The translations under genes were made by a program, and so were the position numbers. From the NCBI RefSeq assembly GCF_001590725.1, contig NZ_LQXR01000006.1:56872-120871 (forward strand): 64,000 bases of DNA, given 5' to 3'. Shown piece after piece: positions 37,922-47,164 of this stretch (position 1 is its first letter; every line of letters starts with the position of its first letter). The stretch comes from Snodgrassella sp. CFCC 13594 (GTDB lineage: Bacteria; Pseudomonadota; Gammaproteobacteria; Burkholderiales; Neisseriaceae). The notes under the pieces are model-generated. The model ran no database searches. It was given only the letters and a program-made list of their open reading frames with translations, and was not told the DNA's origin.

Positions 37922-39615
37922 AAACGAGATTAGCCGACGCTCTGTGGCAAAACGGGCGTTTAAGTTTACGCCACTTACTGGACAGTCGCCGTGAAGCTTG
38001 GGTGCTGGCGTGGTTGTTGGGTATGGCTACTGCTATTGCCACAATAGGCTTGCTGGCTTTGTCGGGCTGGTTTATCACCGCTGCCGGTTTGGCCGGAATG
38101 GTGAGTTTGGGCAGCGCCTTTACATTCAATTATTTTGGCCCTGCGGCCATCATTCGGTTATTTGCCATTGTGCGAACTGCTGGGCGCTATGGTGAGCGGT
38201 TGGCTTCTCATAATGCAGTATTGGCGCTGCTGGCGGATTTGCGCAGTAGCCTGTTTGCGCGGCTTGCCGCAACCCCTTCTGCACAGACTGCATCCATGCG
38301 GCAAATGCATCGGCTAACCAGCGACATTGATTTGCTGAATGCTTGGCCGTTGAGCGTGGTTTTGCCTTGGTTATGGGCTGTGGTTATGCTGTTGGTCATT
38401 GTGTTGGTGGCGGCCTTGGCTGGTGGCGTGGGTTTAGCTTTGTGGATATTGCTGCCTTTATTGTTGGCCACAGCGGTGCTGCCTAGTTGGGCCGGCCGTC
38501 ATGGTCAAGCGTGGGCCAATCATCAGACCGAGGAAGCAGAACAGCGGCGTTTGGCTTTATTGCGTCCGCTTTCCGCGCTCACAGCTTTGCTGCAATGGCG
38601 TCAATGGGGGCGGTTTGAAGCCGATTTTCGGCGACAAGACGCGCGTTATGTATCAGGCTTATTGCAGCAGCAGCAAATGAGTGGTGCGGTGGTGCTGGCT
38701 CAGCAGTTGTGCTTGGTGGTGGCGTGGGGGATTTTGTTGTGGCAGGGTGGGTTGGCGGTATCGGCCCACAATATGTCTGTGGCCATGCTGTTGGCTTTAT
38801 TGTTGGCTTTATTTGGTTTTAGTGAATTGGTGTTGGTGTTGGGCATGCAAATGACGGCGTATGGGTTGAGTAAGGCTGCCTGTACACGGCTCAATGCGTT
38901 GGTTCCTCATGAGACAGAGATTGCAAACACAGTTCCAATGCAGTTGCCACAGGCGTTGCATTTGCAAGCACATCATTTGAGTGCGCGCTTGCCCGGTGCG
39001 CTAAACGGTGTTGAACAGGTTGATTTTGATTTGGAAAACGGCGATATATTGGTGGTTACAGGTCCTTCTGGTGCGGGTAAATCGACCTTGCTGTCGGTTT
39101 TGGCTGGTGAGTTGGAACCGCTTTCAGGCAGCCTAATGGTTAATCAGCAACCTTATGCGCACTGGGATTGGCAAGGCAAAATTGCTTATTTGGCGCAACA
39201 GCTGGATATTTTTGATTTGACCTTATCGCAGAATTTGCGTTTGGGGAAGCATGATGCCACTGAGGAAGAGTTGTGGTCAGTGCTGGTTCAAGTGGGCTTG
39301 GCCGATTGGGCTCAGGCTCAGCCTCTTGGCTTAGAAACGCCTTTAGGGGAATATGGATCAGCGGTTTCCGGTGGACAGGCGCGCCGCATTGCGTTAGCTC
39401 GGTTACTGCTGAAACCCTACCCATTAATGCTGCTGGATGAGCCTTTCGCAGGTTTGGATGCCGCTACCATAGGGTTGGTGGCGAGTGCATTGGAGAGCCA
39501 TCAGCAGCACGGTATTTTGGTGGTGGTTAGCCACCAAGTTTCACCTTGGCAAAAGTCAAAGCAGGTAAATATTGATTTAGCTCATGTAAACTTCAACGAA
39601 ACTATTCATTCGTGA
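37918..39615 (+). CDS. cydC: CydC subunit of the CydDC thiol exporter
   Basis: A 565-residue ABC exporter half. Six membrane helices lie in about 1-320, including LALSGWFITAAGLAG and FNYFGPAAIIRLFAIVRTAGRYGERL, the CydC signature. The ATPase domain has Walker A GPSGAGKST near residue 383, signature VSGGQARRIA and Walker B MLLDEPFAGLD. It dimerises with CydD. Start ATG 37918 has AGGGAG and overlaps the cydD stop. An exact uptake sequence lies inside at 39123-39134 in the linker after Walker A. Confidence 0.93.
   Translation: MKTRLADALWQNGRLSLRHLLDSRREAWVLAWLLGMATAIATIGLLALSGWFITAAGLAGMVSLGSAFTFNYFGPAAIIRLFAIVRTAGRYGERLASHNAVLALLADLRSSLFARLAATPSAQTASMRQMHRLTSDIDLLNAWPLSVVLPWLWAVVMLLVIVLVAALAGGVGLALWILLPLLLATAVLPSWAGRHGQAWANHQTEEAEQRRLALLRPLSALTALLQWRQWGRFEADFRRQDARYVSGLLQQQQMSGAVVLAQQLCLVVAWGILLWQGGLAVSAHNMSVAMLLALLLALFGFSELVLVLGMQMTAYGLSKAACTRLNALVPHETEIANTVPMQLPQALHLQAHHLSARLPGALNGVEQVDFDLENGDILVVTGPSGAGKSTLLSVLAGELEPLSGSLMVNQQPYAHWDWQGKIAYLAQQLDIFDLTLSQNLRLGKHDATEEELWSVLVQVGLADWAQAQPLGLETPLGEYGSAVSGGQARRIALARLLLKPYPLMLLDEPFAGLDAATIGLVASALESHQQHGILVVVSHQVSPWQKSKQVNIDLAHVNFNETIHS
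39123..39134 (-). repeat. DNA uptake sequence inside cydC
   Basis: Exact copy within the ATPase domain coding region, encoding LSGSLM. Confidence 0.8.
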
Positions 39616-39669
39616 GGGGGCAGCGTATCATTCTGTCATGCAAGATATCACTGCTGTTTGGCTGATATC

Positions 39670-39683
39670 TTGCTCGCTTTCAA
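39670..39683 (+). promoter_or_regulatory. Possible FNR-like half-conserved site upstream of cydA
   Basis: TTGCT-CGCT-TTCAA matches 8 of 10 specified bases of the FNR site TTGAT-N4-ATCAA. It is 205 bases before the cydA start. Weak evidence on its own. Confidence 0.3.
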
Positions 39684-39887
39684 GCTCATCAATGAAAACA
39701 AAACAATGGCCTGACAATCTGTTGTGCTCATGTTGGATGTTTTGGGTGTGAGGGCAGCGGTCTTAAGGCCGTGGGGAAAGCGCCGAGGTTGGCGCGTCAA
39801 TCAGCAGGGCATTTTGGTTTTGAGTATGCGTTTGTTGATTGTGGGCCGCGCAAGCGGAGTTTATTTAACACAATAGGAGTCGAAGCC

Positions 39888-41432
39888 ATGGATCTAGTGG
39901 AACTGTCGCGATTGCAGTTTGCTCTAACCGCGCTTTATCACTTTCTTTTTGTGCCTCTGACTATCGGGATGACTTGGCTTTTGGTCATCATGGAGTCAGT
40001 TTATGTGCTCACAGGCAATCAAATCTATAAAGACATGACCCGTTTTTGGGGCAAGTTGTTTGGGATTAACTTTGCGCTGGGTGTGACCACAGGCATAACT
40101 ATGGAGTTCCAGTTTGGTACCAACTGGGCGTATTACTCACACTATGTGGGCGATATTTTTGGTGCCCCGTTGGCCATTGAAGGTTTGATGGCCTTTTTCT
40201 TGGAATCAACCTTTATTGGTTTGTTCTTCTTTGGTTGGGATCGTTTGTCCCGCAAAGGCCATTTGGTGGTGACCATTCTGATGGCGCTGGGTACCAATTT
40301 ATCTGCTTTGTGGATTTTGGTGGCCAATGGCTGGATGCAGCATCCGGTGGGTTCTGAATTTAATTTCGAAACCATGCGCATGGAAATGACCAGTTTCTCT
40401 GAACTGATCTTTAATCCTGTGGCACAAGAGAAATTTGTGCACACCGTATCTGCTGGCTATGTGACAGGCTCTATCTTTGTGATGGCGATTTCTGCTTGGT
40501 ACATCCTGAAGAAACAGGATTTGGACTTTGCCAAGAAAAGCTTCCGCATTGCTGCGGCTTTTGGTATGGCCTCTGTGTTGTCTGTGATTGTTTTGGGCGA
40601 CGAAGCGGGCTACACCATTGGTGAAGCACAAAAAACCAAATTGGCGACGATGGAAGCCATGTGGGATACAAAACCTGCGCCTGCCTCATTTAACCTGATT
40701 GCATTCCCCAATGAAGAAGCACGTAAAAATGACTTTGCCATTGAAATTCCTTGGGTAATGGGCTTGATTGGTACGCGTTCTGTGGATAAACAGATTACGG
40801 GCATCAACCAAATTATTGCTGAAAACACTGTACGCATTACCAATGGTAAAGAAGCAGTGCTGGCCTTGGAAAAATTGCGCAAAGACCGTACCAATGCTGA
40901 TGCACGTGCTGCGTTGCAGAAATATGGCAAAGACTTGGGTTTTGGTTTGTTATTGAAATCTTATGTGCCTGATGTTGCTAAAGCCACTGATTTGGATATT
41001 GCCAAAGCTGCTCGTGACACCATTCCTCGTGTGGCACCGATGTTCTGGAGCTTCCGCATCATGGTCTTGTGTGGGTTCTTGATGCTGGCCTTATTTGTTT
41101 GCGCCTTGTGGGGCTCTGTGAAAGGCAATTTTGCAGATAAACCGTGGTTGCTGAAATGGGCGTTCTGGAGCTTGCCGTTGCCTTGGATCGCTTGTGAAGC
41201 AGGCTGGTTTGTGGCGGAATATGGTCGTCAGCCTTGGACCATTTATGGGGTATTGCCGACAAATTTATCAACCTCTAGTTTGAGCGTGGGTGATTTGTGG
41301 GGTTCTATCTTCGGGTTTGTTGGCTTATACACAATTTTATTGGTCGTAGAAGTGTACTTGATGGTGCGTTTCTCACGTCAGGGCCCGGGTTCTATGGGTA
41401 CTGGCCGTTACGCCAATGAAGCGAAACATTAG
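39888..41432 (+). CDS. cydA: Cytochrome bd ubiquinol oxidase subunit I
   Basis: A 514-residue subunit. H18 (ALYHFLF) corresponds to the haem b595 ligand, [12 protein letters not shown] carries the conserved acidic residue, [13 protein letters not shown] the haem b558 histidine, and FWSFRIMVL the methionine ligand. [11 protein letters not shown] with a following helical stretch is the Q-loop that binds ubiquinol. It oxidises ubiquinol and reduces oxygen with high affinity. ATG 39888 has AGGAG nearby; a longer reading upstream lacks family similarity. cydABX follow with 11 and 55 base gaps. Confidence 0.95.
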   Translation: MDLVELSRLQFALTALYHFLFVPLTIGMTWLLVIMESVYVLTGNQIYKDMTRFWGKLFGINFALGVTTGITMEFQFGTNWAYYSHYVGDIFGAPLAIEGLMAFFLESTFIGLFFFGWDRLSRKGHLVVTILMALGTNLSALWILVANGWMQHPVGSEFNFETMRMEMTSFSELIFNPVAQEKFVHTVSAGYVTGSIFVMAISAWYILKKQDLDFAKKSFRIAAAFGMASVLSVIVLGDEAGYTIGEAQKTKLATMEAMWDTKPAPASFNLIAFPNEEARKNDFAIEIPWVMGLIGTRSVDKQITGINQIIAENTVRITNGKEAVLALEKLRKDRTNADARAALQKYGKDLGFGLLLKSYVPDVAKATDLDIAKAARDTIPRVAPMFWSFRIMVLCGFLMLALFVCALWGSVKGNFADKPWLLKWAFWSLPLPWIACEAGWFVAEYGRQPWTIYGVLPTNLSTSSLSVGDLWGSIFGFVGLYTILLVVEVYLMVRFSRQGPGSMGTGRYANEAKH

Positions 41433-41443
41433 GAGGACGAACC

Positions 41444-42586
41444 ATGGATTTATATGTTTTCCTGAAATTGATTTGGTGGCTATTGTTGGGCATCCTTTTG
41501 ATTGGCTTTGCCATCATGGATGGTCACGACATGGGCGTTGGTAGCTTGCTGCCATTCGTGGGCAAAACTGACGAAGAACGCCGCGCCGTCATCAATACCG
41601 TAGGCCCGCACTGGGATGGTAACCAAGTTTGGTTTATTACGGGTGGTGGTGCCATCTTCGCGGCATGGCCTTATGTTTATGCCACAGCATTTTCCGGATT
41701 CTACTGGGCTATGCTGGCGGTGTTGTGGGCCTTGTTTTTCCGTCCGGTGGGCTTTGATTATCGCAGTAAAATCAATAATCCCACTTGGCGCAAAACTTGG
41801 GATTGGGCGCTGTTTATCGGTGGCTTCATCCCGCCTGTGATTTTCGGTGTGGCTTTTGGTAACCTGCTGTTGGGTGTGCCATTCCACTTTGATGATTCAT
41901 TGCGCTCTTTCTACACCGGCTCTTTCTGGGGCTTGCTCAATCCGTTTGGCTTGTTGTGTGGTGTGGTTTCTGCTGCGATGATTATCTTCCACGGTGGGGT
42001 GTATTTGGCTCACCGTACCGAAGGTGCCATTCAAAAACGCACATTCACTGCCATGAGCATTGCGTTGTTGGTGTTCTTGATTACCTTCTCTTTAGCAGGT
42101 ATTTGGATTGCTTTGGGTATACACGGCTATGCTTTGGTACCTGGCAGCTATGATATGGCTGGCTATCCTGATCCTTTGAAGAAGGAAGTGATTGAAGGCA
42201 CGGGCGCTTGGCTGCAAAACTACAAAAACTATCCGTTGACCATCATTATCCCTGTTTTGGCTTATTTGGGCTTGATTGGTGCATGGTTGCTGGCCAAAGC
42301 CGGTAAAACTTTTGTGGCTTTCTGGTCCTCAGCTGTGGGTTTGGCTGGCGTGATTGGGACTGCAGGCGTGGCTTTGTTCCCGTTCTTGATGCCGTCTTCC
42401 AGCGATTTGAAATCCAGTCTCACCGTATGGGATGCCTCTTCCAGCCAGTTGACGCTGACTGTGATGTTGGTTGCTGCCATCATTTTCGTGCCCATTATCT
42501 TGGTGTACACCAGCTGGTGTTACCATGTGATGCGCGGCAAAGTCACCACTGACTTTGTTAAGAAAAACGATCACAGCGCATACTAA
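41444..42586 (+). CDS. cydB: Cytochrome bd ubiquinol oxidase subunit II
   Basis: A 380-residue membrane subunit with eight or nine helices. Family markers are GFAIMDGHDMGVGSLLPF near residue 22, NTVGPHWDGNQVW near 50 and YVYATAFSGFYWAMLAVLWA. It pairs with CydA and holds the structural pseudo-symmetric half. The ribosome site AGGAGGA is strong. 11 bases after cydA. Confidence 0.95.
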   Translation: MDLYVFLKLIWWLLLGILLIGFAIMDGHDMGVGSLLPFVGKTDEERRAVINTVGPHWDGNQVWFITGGGAIFAAWPYVYATAFSGFYWAMLAVLWALFFRPVGFDYRSKINNPTWRKTWDWALFIGGFIPPVIFGVAFGNLLLGVPFHFDDSLRSFYTGSFWGLLNPFGLLCGVVSAAMIIFHGGVYLAHRTEGAIQKRTFTAMSIALLVFLITFSLAGIWIALGIHGYALVPGSYDMAGYPDPLKKEVIEGTGAWLQNYKNYPLTIIIPVLAYLGLIGAWLLAKAGKTFVAFWSSAVGLAGVIGTAGVALFPFLMPSSSDLKSSLTVWDASSSQLTLTVMLVAAIIFVPIILVYTSWCYHVMRGKVTTDFVKKNDHSAY

Positions 42587-42596
42587 TAGGCTAGGC

Positions 42597-42608
42597 AGGC
42601 TGCCTGAA
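42597..42608 (+). repeat. DNA uptake sequence between cydB and cydX
   Basis: Exact copy; with flanking bases it forms a GGCAGG/CCTGCC stem (about 42594-42621) between the two genes, which may set the relative level of CydX. Confidence 0.75.
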
Positions 42609-42641
42609 ATGGCTGCCTGCCATCGAATAAGGAGTTAAATC

Positions 42642-42758
42642 ATGTGGTATTTTGCCTGGTGTTTGGGTATTGGCTTTGCGATTTTGCTGGCCATCGTGAA
42701 TGCCTTGTGGGGTGAATACGAACAAGACCGCAAGGAATTGGATAACCAGCAACAATAA
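42642..42758 (+). CDS. cydX: CydX small subunit of cytochrome bd oxidase
   Basis: A 38-residue membrane peptide beginning MWYFAWCLGIGFAILLAIVN, with a polar EYEQDRKELDNQQQ tail: the YbgT/CydX pattern (WYFxWxLG). It stabilises the haem site of the oxidase. ATAAGGAG lies 10 bases before ATG. Third gene of cydABX. Confidence 0.93.
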   Translation: MWYFAWCLGIGFAILLAIVNALWGEYEQDRKELDNQQQ

Positions 42759-42777
42759 GTGTTAAGCCAATAAAATG

Positions 42778-42805
42778 AGGCTGCCTGATGTTTTTCAGGC
42801 AGCCT
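42778..42805 (+). terminator. Uptake-sequence terminator after cydX
   Basis: AGGCTGCCTGA (42778-42788) pairs with TCAGGCAGCCT (42795-42805), followed by TTTTGTTTT. The exact uptake copy is 42794-42805. Confidence 0.85.
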
Positions 42806-43035
42806 TTTGTTTTACCTGGCTGATCCCTTATCGTTTAATTAAGGAATGTTCCTATACATTTGACATGATGAACTCTATGGTTTGGTTTATAGGATCATTA
42901 GTGATATTCGGTATGTTACGGCAATCCAATTGCATACAGCCAATAAAAAGACGAGTTCAGTTGAGTAAGAATGGTCGTTGTTAAAAGTGAGTTGTCATGC
43001 GGTGTTTTGTTATCAGCACATCATGAATCTAAAAA
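42806..43035. other. 230-base stretch between the cyd and serC terminators, no convincing gene
   Basis: Part of a 340-base gene-free gap. One frame (42865-42984 plus) would encode 39 residues with a membrane-like segment (MMNSMVWFIGSLVIFGMLRQ), but no ribosome site is seen. Confidence 0.4.
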
Positions 43036-43065
43036 ATTCAGGCAGCCCATTGGGCTGCCTGAAAC
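43036..43065 (-). terminator. Uptake-sequence hairpin after serC
   Basis: ATTCAGGCAGCCC ... GGGCTGCCTGAA form a stem of about 12 bp with a short loop; the serC transcript then runs into TTTTTTAGA. Both arms are one-mismatch uptake sequences. Confidence 0.8.
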
Positions 43066-43098
43066 GTAGTGGTACATCAAATCAAAAAGGATTACCGT

Positions 43099-44211
43099 TT
43101 AACCGTATCGGCGTTGGAATTCTTGCATGAAATCAATCAGGGCTTCCACGCCTTGCAACGGCATGGCGTTGTAGATGCTGGCACGCATACCACCCATGGT
43201 TTTGTAACCACGCAACATGCGCAGACCGCGCGTGGTGGATTCTTGGGCAAACAATTCATCCAGTTCGGGGGTGGCTGTGTGGAAGACCACATTCATTTGT
43301 GATCGTGCTTGTGGTTGGACATTATTGATGTAAAAGCCACCACTGTGGTCGATGGCATCATAAAGAATCTTGGCTTTTAAGGCATTGATGGTTTGCATGG
43401 GAGTAACACCGCCTTGCGATTGCAGCCAGCGGAATACCAAGCCAGAAATGTAGATTGGGTAGGTAGCTGGGGTGTTATACATGCCTTGTTTGTTTACATG
43501 GCTTTTGTAATTCCATACATCCGGTATCCGATCAGAACAGCGATCCAATAAATCTTCACGGATGATGACAATAGTGGCACCCGAAGGCCCGATATTTTTT
43601 TGGGCCCCAGCATAAATCACACCAAAATCGGACACATTGATGGGGCGTGATAGAATTTCGCTGGACATGTCGCACACGATTGGCGGCATGTTGTCATTGG
43701 GCTTGGGAATATCGCGGTATTGTAGACCATGCACGGTTTCATTGATGCAGTAATGGACAAAAGCTGACTTGGGGTCGACATCCCAAGTTTCTGGTGCAGG
43801 TAAATCGGTATAGTTAAACAGGTCTCCGCCGTGGGCCGCTAAGTGGACATCAACATCTGACAATTTGCCCATCTGGCTGTGGGCAATGCGGCTCCAATTG
43901 CCGGTCACCACAGAATCGACTCGTTTAAAGCCATTGGCCAAATTCATCACCACCATGTTGAATTGGGCGCTGGCACCACCTTGTAAAAATAGGACCTTGT
44001 AATTATCGGGAATCCCCATCAATTGGCGCAAATCTTGTTCAGCATGATAGAGAATACTCATGAATACATCAGAGCGGTGACTCATGGTCATTACCGAAAA
44101 GCCAGTGCCGTTGTAATCAAACATTTCCGCTTGTGCGGTGCGTAATACGGATTCGGGCAGAATGGCGGGGCCAGCAGAGAAATTATAAATGGTCGGGGTT
44201 TGCACTGTCAT
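43099..44211 (-). CDS. serC: Phosphoserine aminotransferase
   Basis: A 370-residue PLP enzyme. NFSAGPAILPESVL is the conserved start; the PLP lysine lies in YAGAQKNIGPSG; FLQGGASAQFNMVVMNL and HYCINETVHGLQ line the active site. It makes phosphoserine (serine synthesis) and a pyridoxal precursor. ATG 44211 matches the family start; a longer reading to 44256 does not. Confidence 0.95.
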   Translation of the reverse strand: MTVQTPTIYNFSAGPAILPESVLRTAQAEMFDYNGTGFSVMTMSHRSDVFMSILYHAEQDLRQLMGIPDNYKVLFLQGGASAQFNMVVMNLANGFKRVDSVVTGNWSRIAHSQMGKLSDVDVHLAAHGGDLFNYTDLPAPETWDVDPKSAFVHYCINETVHGLQYRDIPKPNDNMPPIVCDMSSEILSRPINVSDFGVIYAGAQKNIGPSGATIVIIREDLLDRCSDRIPDVWNYKSHVNKQGMYNTPATYPIYISGLVFRWLQSQGGVTPMQTINALKAKILYDAIDHSGGFYINNVQPQARSQMNVVFHTATPELDELFAQESTTRGLRMLRGYKTMGGMRASIYNAMPLQGVEALIDFMQEFQRRYG

Positions 44212-44255
44212 GATGAACTTGTGGCCTTTGTGTAACCAGGTAACCGGAGCGTGCA

Positions 44256-44357
44256 CTACGCAATGGCAGGGTCAGCGGGGCGGTTGGGTTTAGTTTTGGG
44301 GTCGATAAAATAACAGCCCCCTATGATCATCATAGTGAGGCCTATTTGTACCAGCAT
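44256..44357 (-). CDS. Possible 33-residue membrane peptide upstream of serC
   Basis: Begins MLVQIGLTMMIIGGCYFID and ends in a polar tail (PKTKPNRPADPAIA). The first 18 residues would form one membrane helix. It is on the same strand as serC, 44 bases upstream of it, and after an uptake sequence. The ribosome site is weak (GACTAGG). Composition looks protein-like, but no family is recognised, and it could be chance. Confidence 0.4.
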   Translation of the reverse strand: MLVQIGLTMMIIGGCYFIDPKTKPNRPADPAIA

Positions 44358-44373
44358 GCCTAGTCAATTTCGA

Positions 44374-44385
44374 AGGCTGCCTGAA
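44374..44385 (+). repeat. DNA uptake sequence
   Basis: Exact copy between the two putative small genes upstream of serC. Confidence 0.85.
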
Positions 44386-44402
44386 ACAAGGTGTTACCGA
44401 TT

Positions 44403-44589
44403 TTAGTGCGTCGCAGCACGAAAGGCAAACCGTTTGCCGCTTTGCATGTATTGGAGGACAAGTATGGTGGTTTTGCCTAAAGCGTCGATAAAGATATGAA
44501 ATAACGCCATGAATAGCATGGTTGACAGGTAAAAATCTTGTTTGGAATCTTTAAAAATTGAATATTGCCTGCATTTGTGCTTCGGACAT
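44403..44589 (-). pseudogene. Possible small membrane protein, frame broken at a T run
   Basis: Starting MSEAQMQAIFNF at 44589, the frame stops at once, but reading four instead of five T at that point continues as KDSKQDFYLSTMLFMALF, HIFIDALGKTTILVLQYMQS and GKRFAFRAATH to a stop at 44403, about 61 residues. This has a polar start, one membrane helix and an amphipathic basic end, unlike a random frame. The start is 21 bases after the stop of the CinA-like gene on the same strand. No family is recognised and the ribosome site is unclear. It belongs with the other single-base breaks if real. Confidence 0.4.
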
Positions 44590-44610
44590 CCATTTTAAAA
44601 GGCTTTTCCT

Positions 44611-45426
44611 CTATTCTTCGCTGCTTTTTTCCAGAATGTGGATGCTGGTAGCACCAAGCGCGCGCAATTGTGCCAGTGCATCTTCCCATGCGGCTTGAAT
44701 GTGGGCGCAGGCTGCATCGGTGGCCTTGAGGCCAAATTCCAAACGATAGTGGCGTTGATGTGCCTCTCCTGGGTTGTCCTGATGGATGGTGGGCAAACTG
44801 AATGTTTTGATGCCGTCCCAGTTGGCTTCAATGTTGTCCATCACCGGGCCAACTGCCGATTCAGGCAATCCATCAACAATGGCTGCGCGATGGGCGTATT
44901 TGGTTTGGAAGAAGGTCTGCTGATAATAATGATCCAATACCCATTCAGCCATAGGGTGTGCCATTTGGGGAAAGCCTGGGAAAAAATAATGTTCCTGAAT
45001 GGAAAATCCGGCAATGTGATTAAACGGATTGGGTATCAATGTTGCCCCTGCAACGAAATCCGCCATTTTGGCACGTTGCTGATGTCCCGCGCTATCTAAG
45101 GTGTCTCCTCGTTTTAAGGTGATGTCTTCTAAAATTTTTATTGCGTCTGGATGACGAACTAAAGGGCGGTCCAATGCTGCGGCAGCGGCTTGGCGGGTAT
45201 GGTCATCTGGCGTGGCGCCAATACCGCCAGTCACCAAGACAGGCCCGCCATCGACAAAGCTGCGCTTGAGTTGACGCACGAGCAGCGCACGATCGTCAGG
45301 TAAATATTGTACCCAAGCTAGTTGCAGCCCTTTGCTTTGTAGCAAGGTTTTAAAGAATGAAAAATGTTTGTCTGCACGGGAGCCGTGAACGATTTCATCG
45401 CCGATAATCATCAATCCAAATTGCAT
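44611..45426 (-). CDS. MoaB/CinA-type molybdopterin-binding domain protein
   Basis: A 271-residue protein. The MoCF domain covers about 1-165: MIIGDEIVHGSRAD (GDEI...G), VLVTGGIGATPDDHTRQAA (the GGxGxTxDD loop) and HYFFPGFPQMA (usually LPGxP). It lacks the CinA amidase domain. The last 100 residues are family-specific. Such proteins are annotated as competence/damage-inducible protein A; a nucleotide pyrophosphatase activity is known for CinA N-domains. Real role unproven. An uptake sequence lies 30 bases before its start. Confidence 0.85.
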   Translation of the reverse strand: MQFGLMIIGDEIVHGSRADKHFSFFKTLLQSKGLQLAWVQYLPDDRALLVRQLKRSFVDGGPVLVTGGIGATPDDHTRQAAAAALDRPLVRHPDAIKILEDITLKRGDTLDSAGHQQRAKMADFVAGATLIPNPFNHIAGFSIQEHYFFPGFPQMAHPMAEWVLDHYYQQTFFQTKYAHRAAIVDGLPESAVGPVMDNIEANWDGIKTFSLPTIHQDNPGEAHQRHYRLEFGLKATDAACAHIQAAWEDALAQLRALGATSIHILEKSSEE

Positions 45427-45455
45427 GGTGGTTTCTTTCTGGTGTCAACGCCATC

Positions 45456-45467
45456 AGGCTGCCTGAA
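45456..45467 (+). repeat. DNA uptake sequence
   Basis: Exact copy between the GNAT and CinA-like genes. Confidence 0.85.
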
Positions 45468-45496
45468 ACAAGCAGCTTGATGTAAAGAGAATGGGC

Positions 45497-45985
45497 TTAG
45501 TCGGTGAGGTATTTGCGCATGAGTTGGCAATTGACGGTGATTTGTTGATTCAATGGTAATGCACATTCACCTAAGGAGCTGAAACCATTGATTTCATAAA
45601 AAGGTACCGAATTCACAGATGCGTAGAGCTTGATCATGCCTAAACCCGCTTCACGGGCCAATTCTTCTGCTCGTTGTAAGAGTGCGGTACCTAGGCCTTG
45701 ATTGTGCACAAATGGGTGCACATATAAGGCATCGAGCTGGGCCTCATGTAAATCAAGTTGAAAAAAACCTTGAATATGGCCTTTGTAATCGACAATCCAT
45801 AAGGCTTTGTGTGGATCCATCATGGTGTCTAAGTAACTTTGTGGACTGAGCAGAGCCAGCCAAGCTTGAAGCACTTCGCCGCTGTACTTGCGCGCACAGG
45901 TGTATTGCACGGCATAGCGATGCGCATTATAAATGTGCTCGCAGTCGTCGGGCCGAGCCGGTCGCAGCAAGGTTAAAATACTCAT
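45497..45985 (-). CDS. GNAT-family N-acetyltransferase
   Basis: A 162-residue acetyltransferase with a single GNAT domain: LRPARPDDCEHIYNAH at the start, LDALYVHPFVHNQGLGTALL as the acetyl-CoA loop (QxxGxG/A), and KLYASVNSVPFYEINGF at the end, where the Tyr is the usual general acid. Substrate unknown. It is divergent from msrAB. Confidence 0.83.
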   Translation of the reverse strand: MSILTLLRPARPDDCEHIYNAHRYAVQYTCARKYSGEVLQAWLALLSPQSYLDTMMDPHKALWIVDYKGHIQGFFQLDLHEAQLDALYVHPFVHNQGLGTALLQRAEELAREAGLGMIKLYASVNSVPFYEINGFSSLGECALPLNQQITVNCQLMRKYLTD

Positions 45986-46148
45986 GCCATTCCCTATTCA
46001 TGAAATGCTTGATGATTTTTGCGTAACGATCAAGCCTGATCTTTGTGTCATTATAATCGGCTGCTTTGCCGGCGTCATGCGTATGTGTTTTGCGCCATCG
46101 GCGCAGTGGGTGATAGCATGAGCGCCAACCATGCACAGGAATCATATC

Positions 46149-47131
46149 ATGCAAGAAAAAGTAATTTATTTGGCCGGTGGCTGTTTTTGGGGTTTGCAGG
46201 CTTATTTTCAGCGAATTCGCGGCGTATTGACCACCGAATGTGGGTATGCCAATGGGCATACGACGCATCCTCGGTATGAGGATGTGTGCCATCACCATAC
46301 GGGGCATGCTGAAACCGTGAAGGTTGTCTATGACGCTGATGTCATTGGCCTAACAGAAATATTGCGTTATTTTTTGCGTGTAGTTGATCCAGTTAGCGTA
46401 AACCGTCAAGGCAATGATGTGGGTACGCAATATCGCAGTGGTGTGTATTACACGGATATCGCTGATGAGATGCTGATCCGAGCGATTTTAACAGCGGAAC
46501 AAAAGCACCACAAACTGCCTATTGCCGTGGAAAACCAGCCTTTGCAGCAGTTTTATCCGGCAGAAACGGAGCACCAGGATTATTTAATCAAGCACCCTGA
46601 GGGTTATTGTCACATCGGTTTGCGACAGGCTGATGTACCGTTGCCAGTAGAGCATGAAGTTTCTGAAGCGTCATCGGGCTTTGATGTGCAGCAATTTCAC
46701 AAGCCTGCCGACGCGCAGTTGCGCCAACAACTCAGCGAGGAACAATACCGCATTACCCAACAGGCTGGCACCGAATATCCATTCAGCCATGATTATGATC
46801 ATCTTTTTGCACCTGGCTCTATGTCGATGTGGTCAGCGGCGAGCCGTTATTTAGTTCGCGAGACAAGTTTGACTCTGGTTGTGGTTGGCCCAGCTTCAGT
46901 CAGCCTGTGGCTGTCGATGTCGTCCGCGCACATCGTGACAGCAGTCATGGTATGCAGCGAACCGAGGTGCGCAGCCGCTATGCTGATTCGCATTTGGGGC
47001 ATGTATTTTCAGATGGACCGCGTGAGCGTGGTGGCTTGCGTTATTGCATTAATGGCGCAAGCTTGCGCTTTATCCCTTATGCAGAAATGGATGAAGCGGG
47101 GTATGGTGCTTATAAAAAATGGGTGAAATGA
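46149..47131 (+). pseudogene. msrAB: MsrA-MsrB fusion, methionine sulfoxide reductase, frame broken near 46817
   Basis: A fused enzyme repairing both methionine sulfoxide epimers. MsrA domain: [14 protein letters not shown] with catalytic C12, then [10 protein letters not shown] and HPEGYCHI. The MsrB domain (second frame) has [26 protein letters not shown] and [11 protein letters not shown] with the catalytic Cys. Between them GGCTCTATGTCGATG should read, with one extra base, as [12 protein letters not shown]. Restored length is about 327 residues. It lacks the N-terminal thioredoxin domain and signal of Neisseria PilB, so it would be cytoplasmic. ATG 46149 has good position, but AGGA overlaps weakly. 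Confidence 0.88.
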
Positions 47132-47164
47132 TGTTTGGCGAGGTTGCGAGTGCACATTGAATGG

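Noticed and set aside
42865..42984. 39-codon frame with a membrane-like segment between cydX and serC.
   Set aside because: No ribosome site or family; flanked by two terminators.
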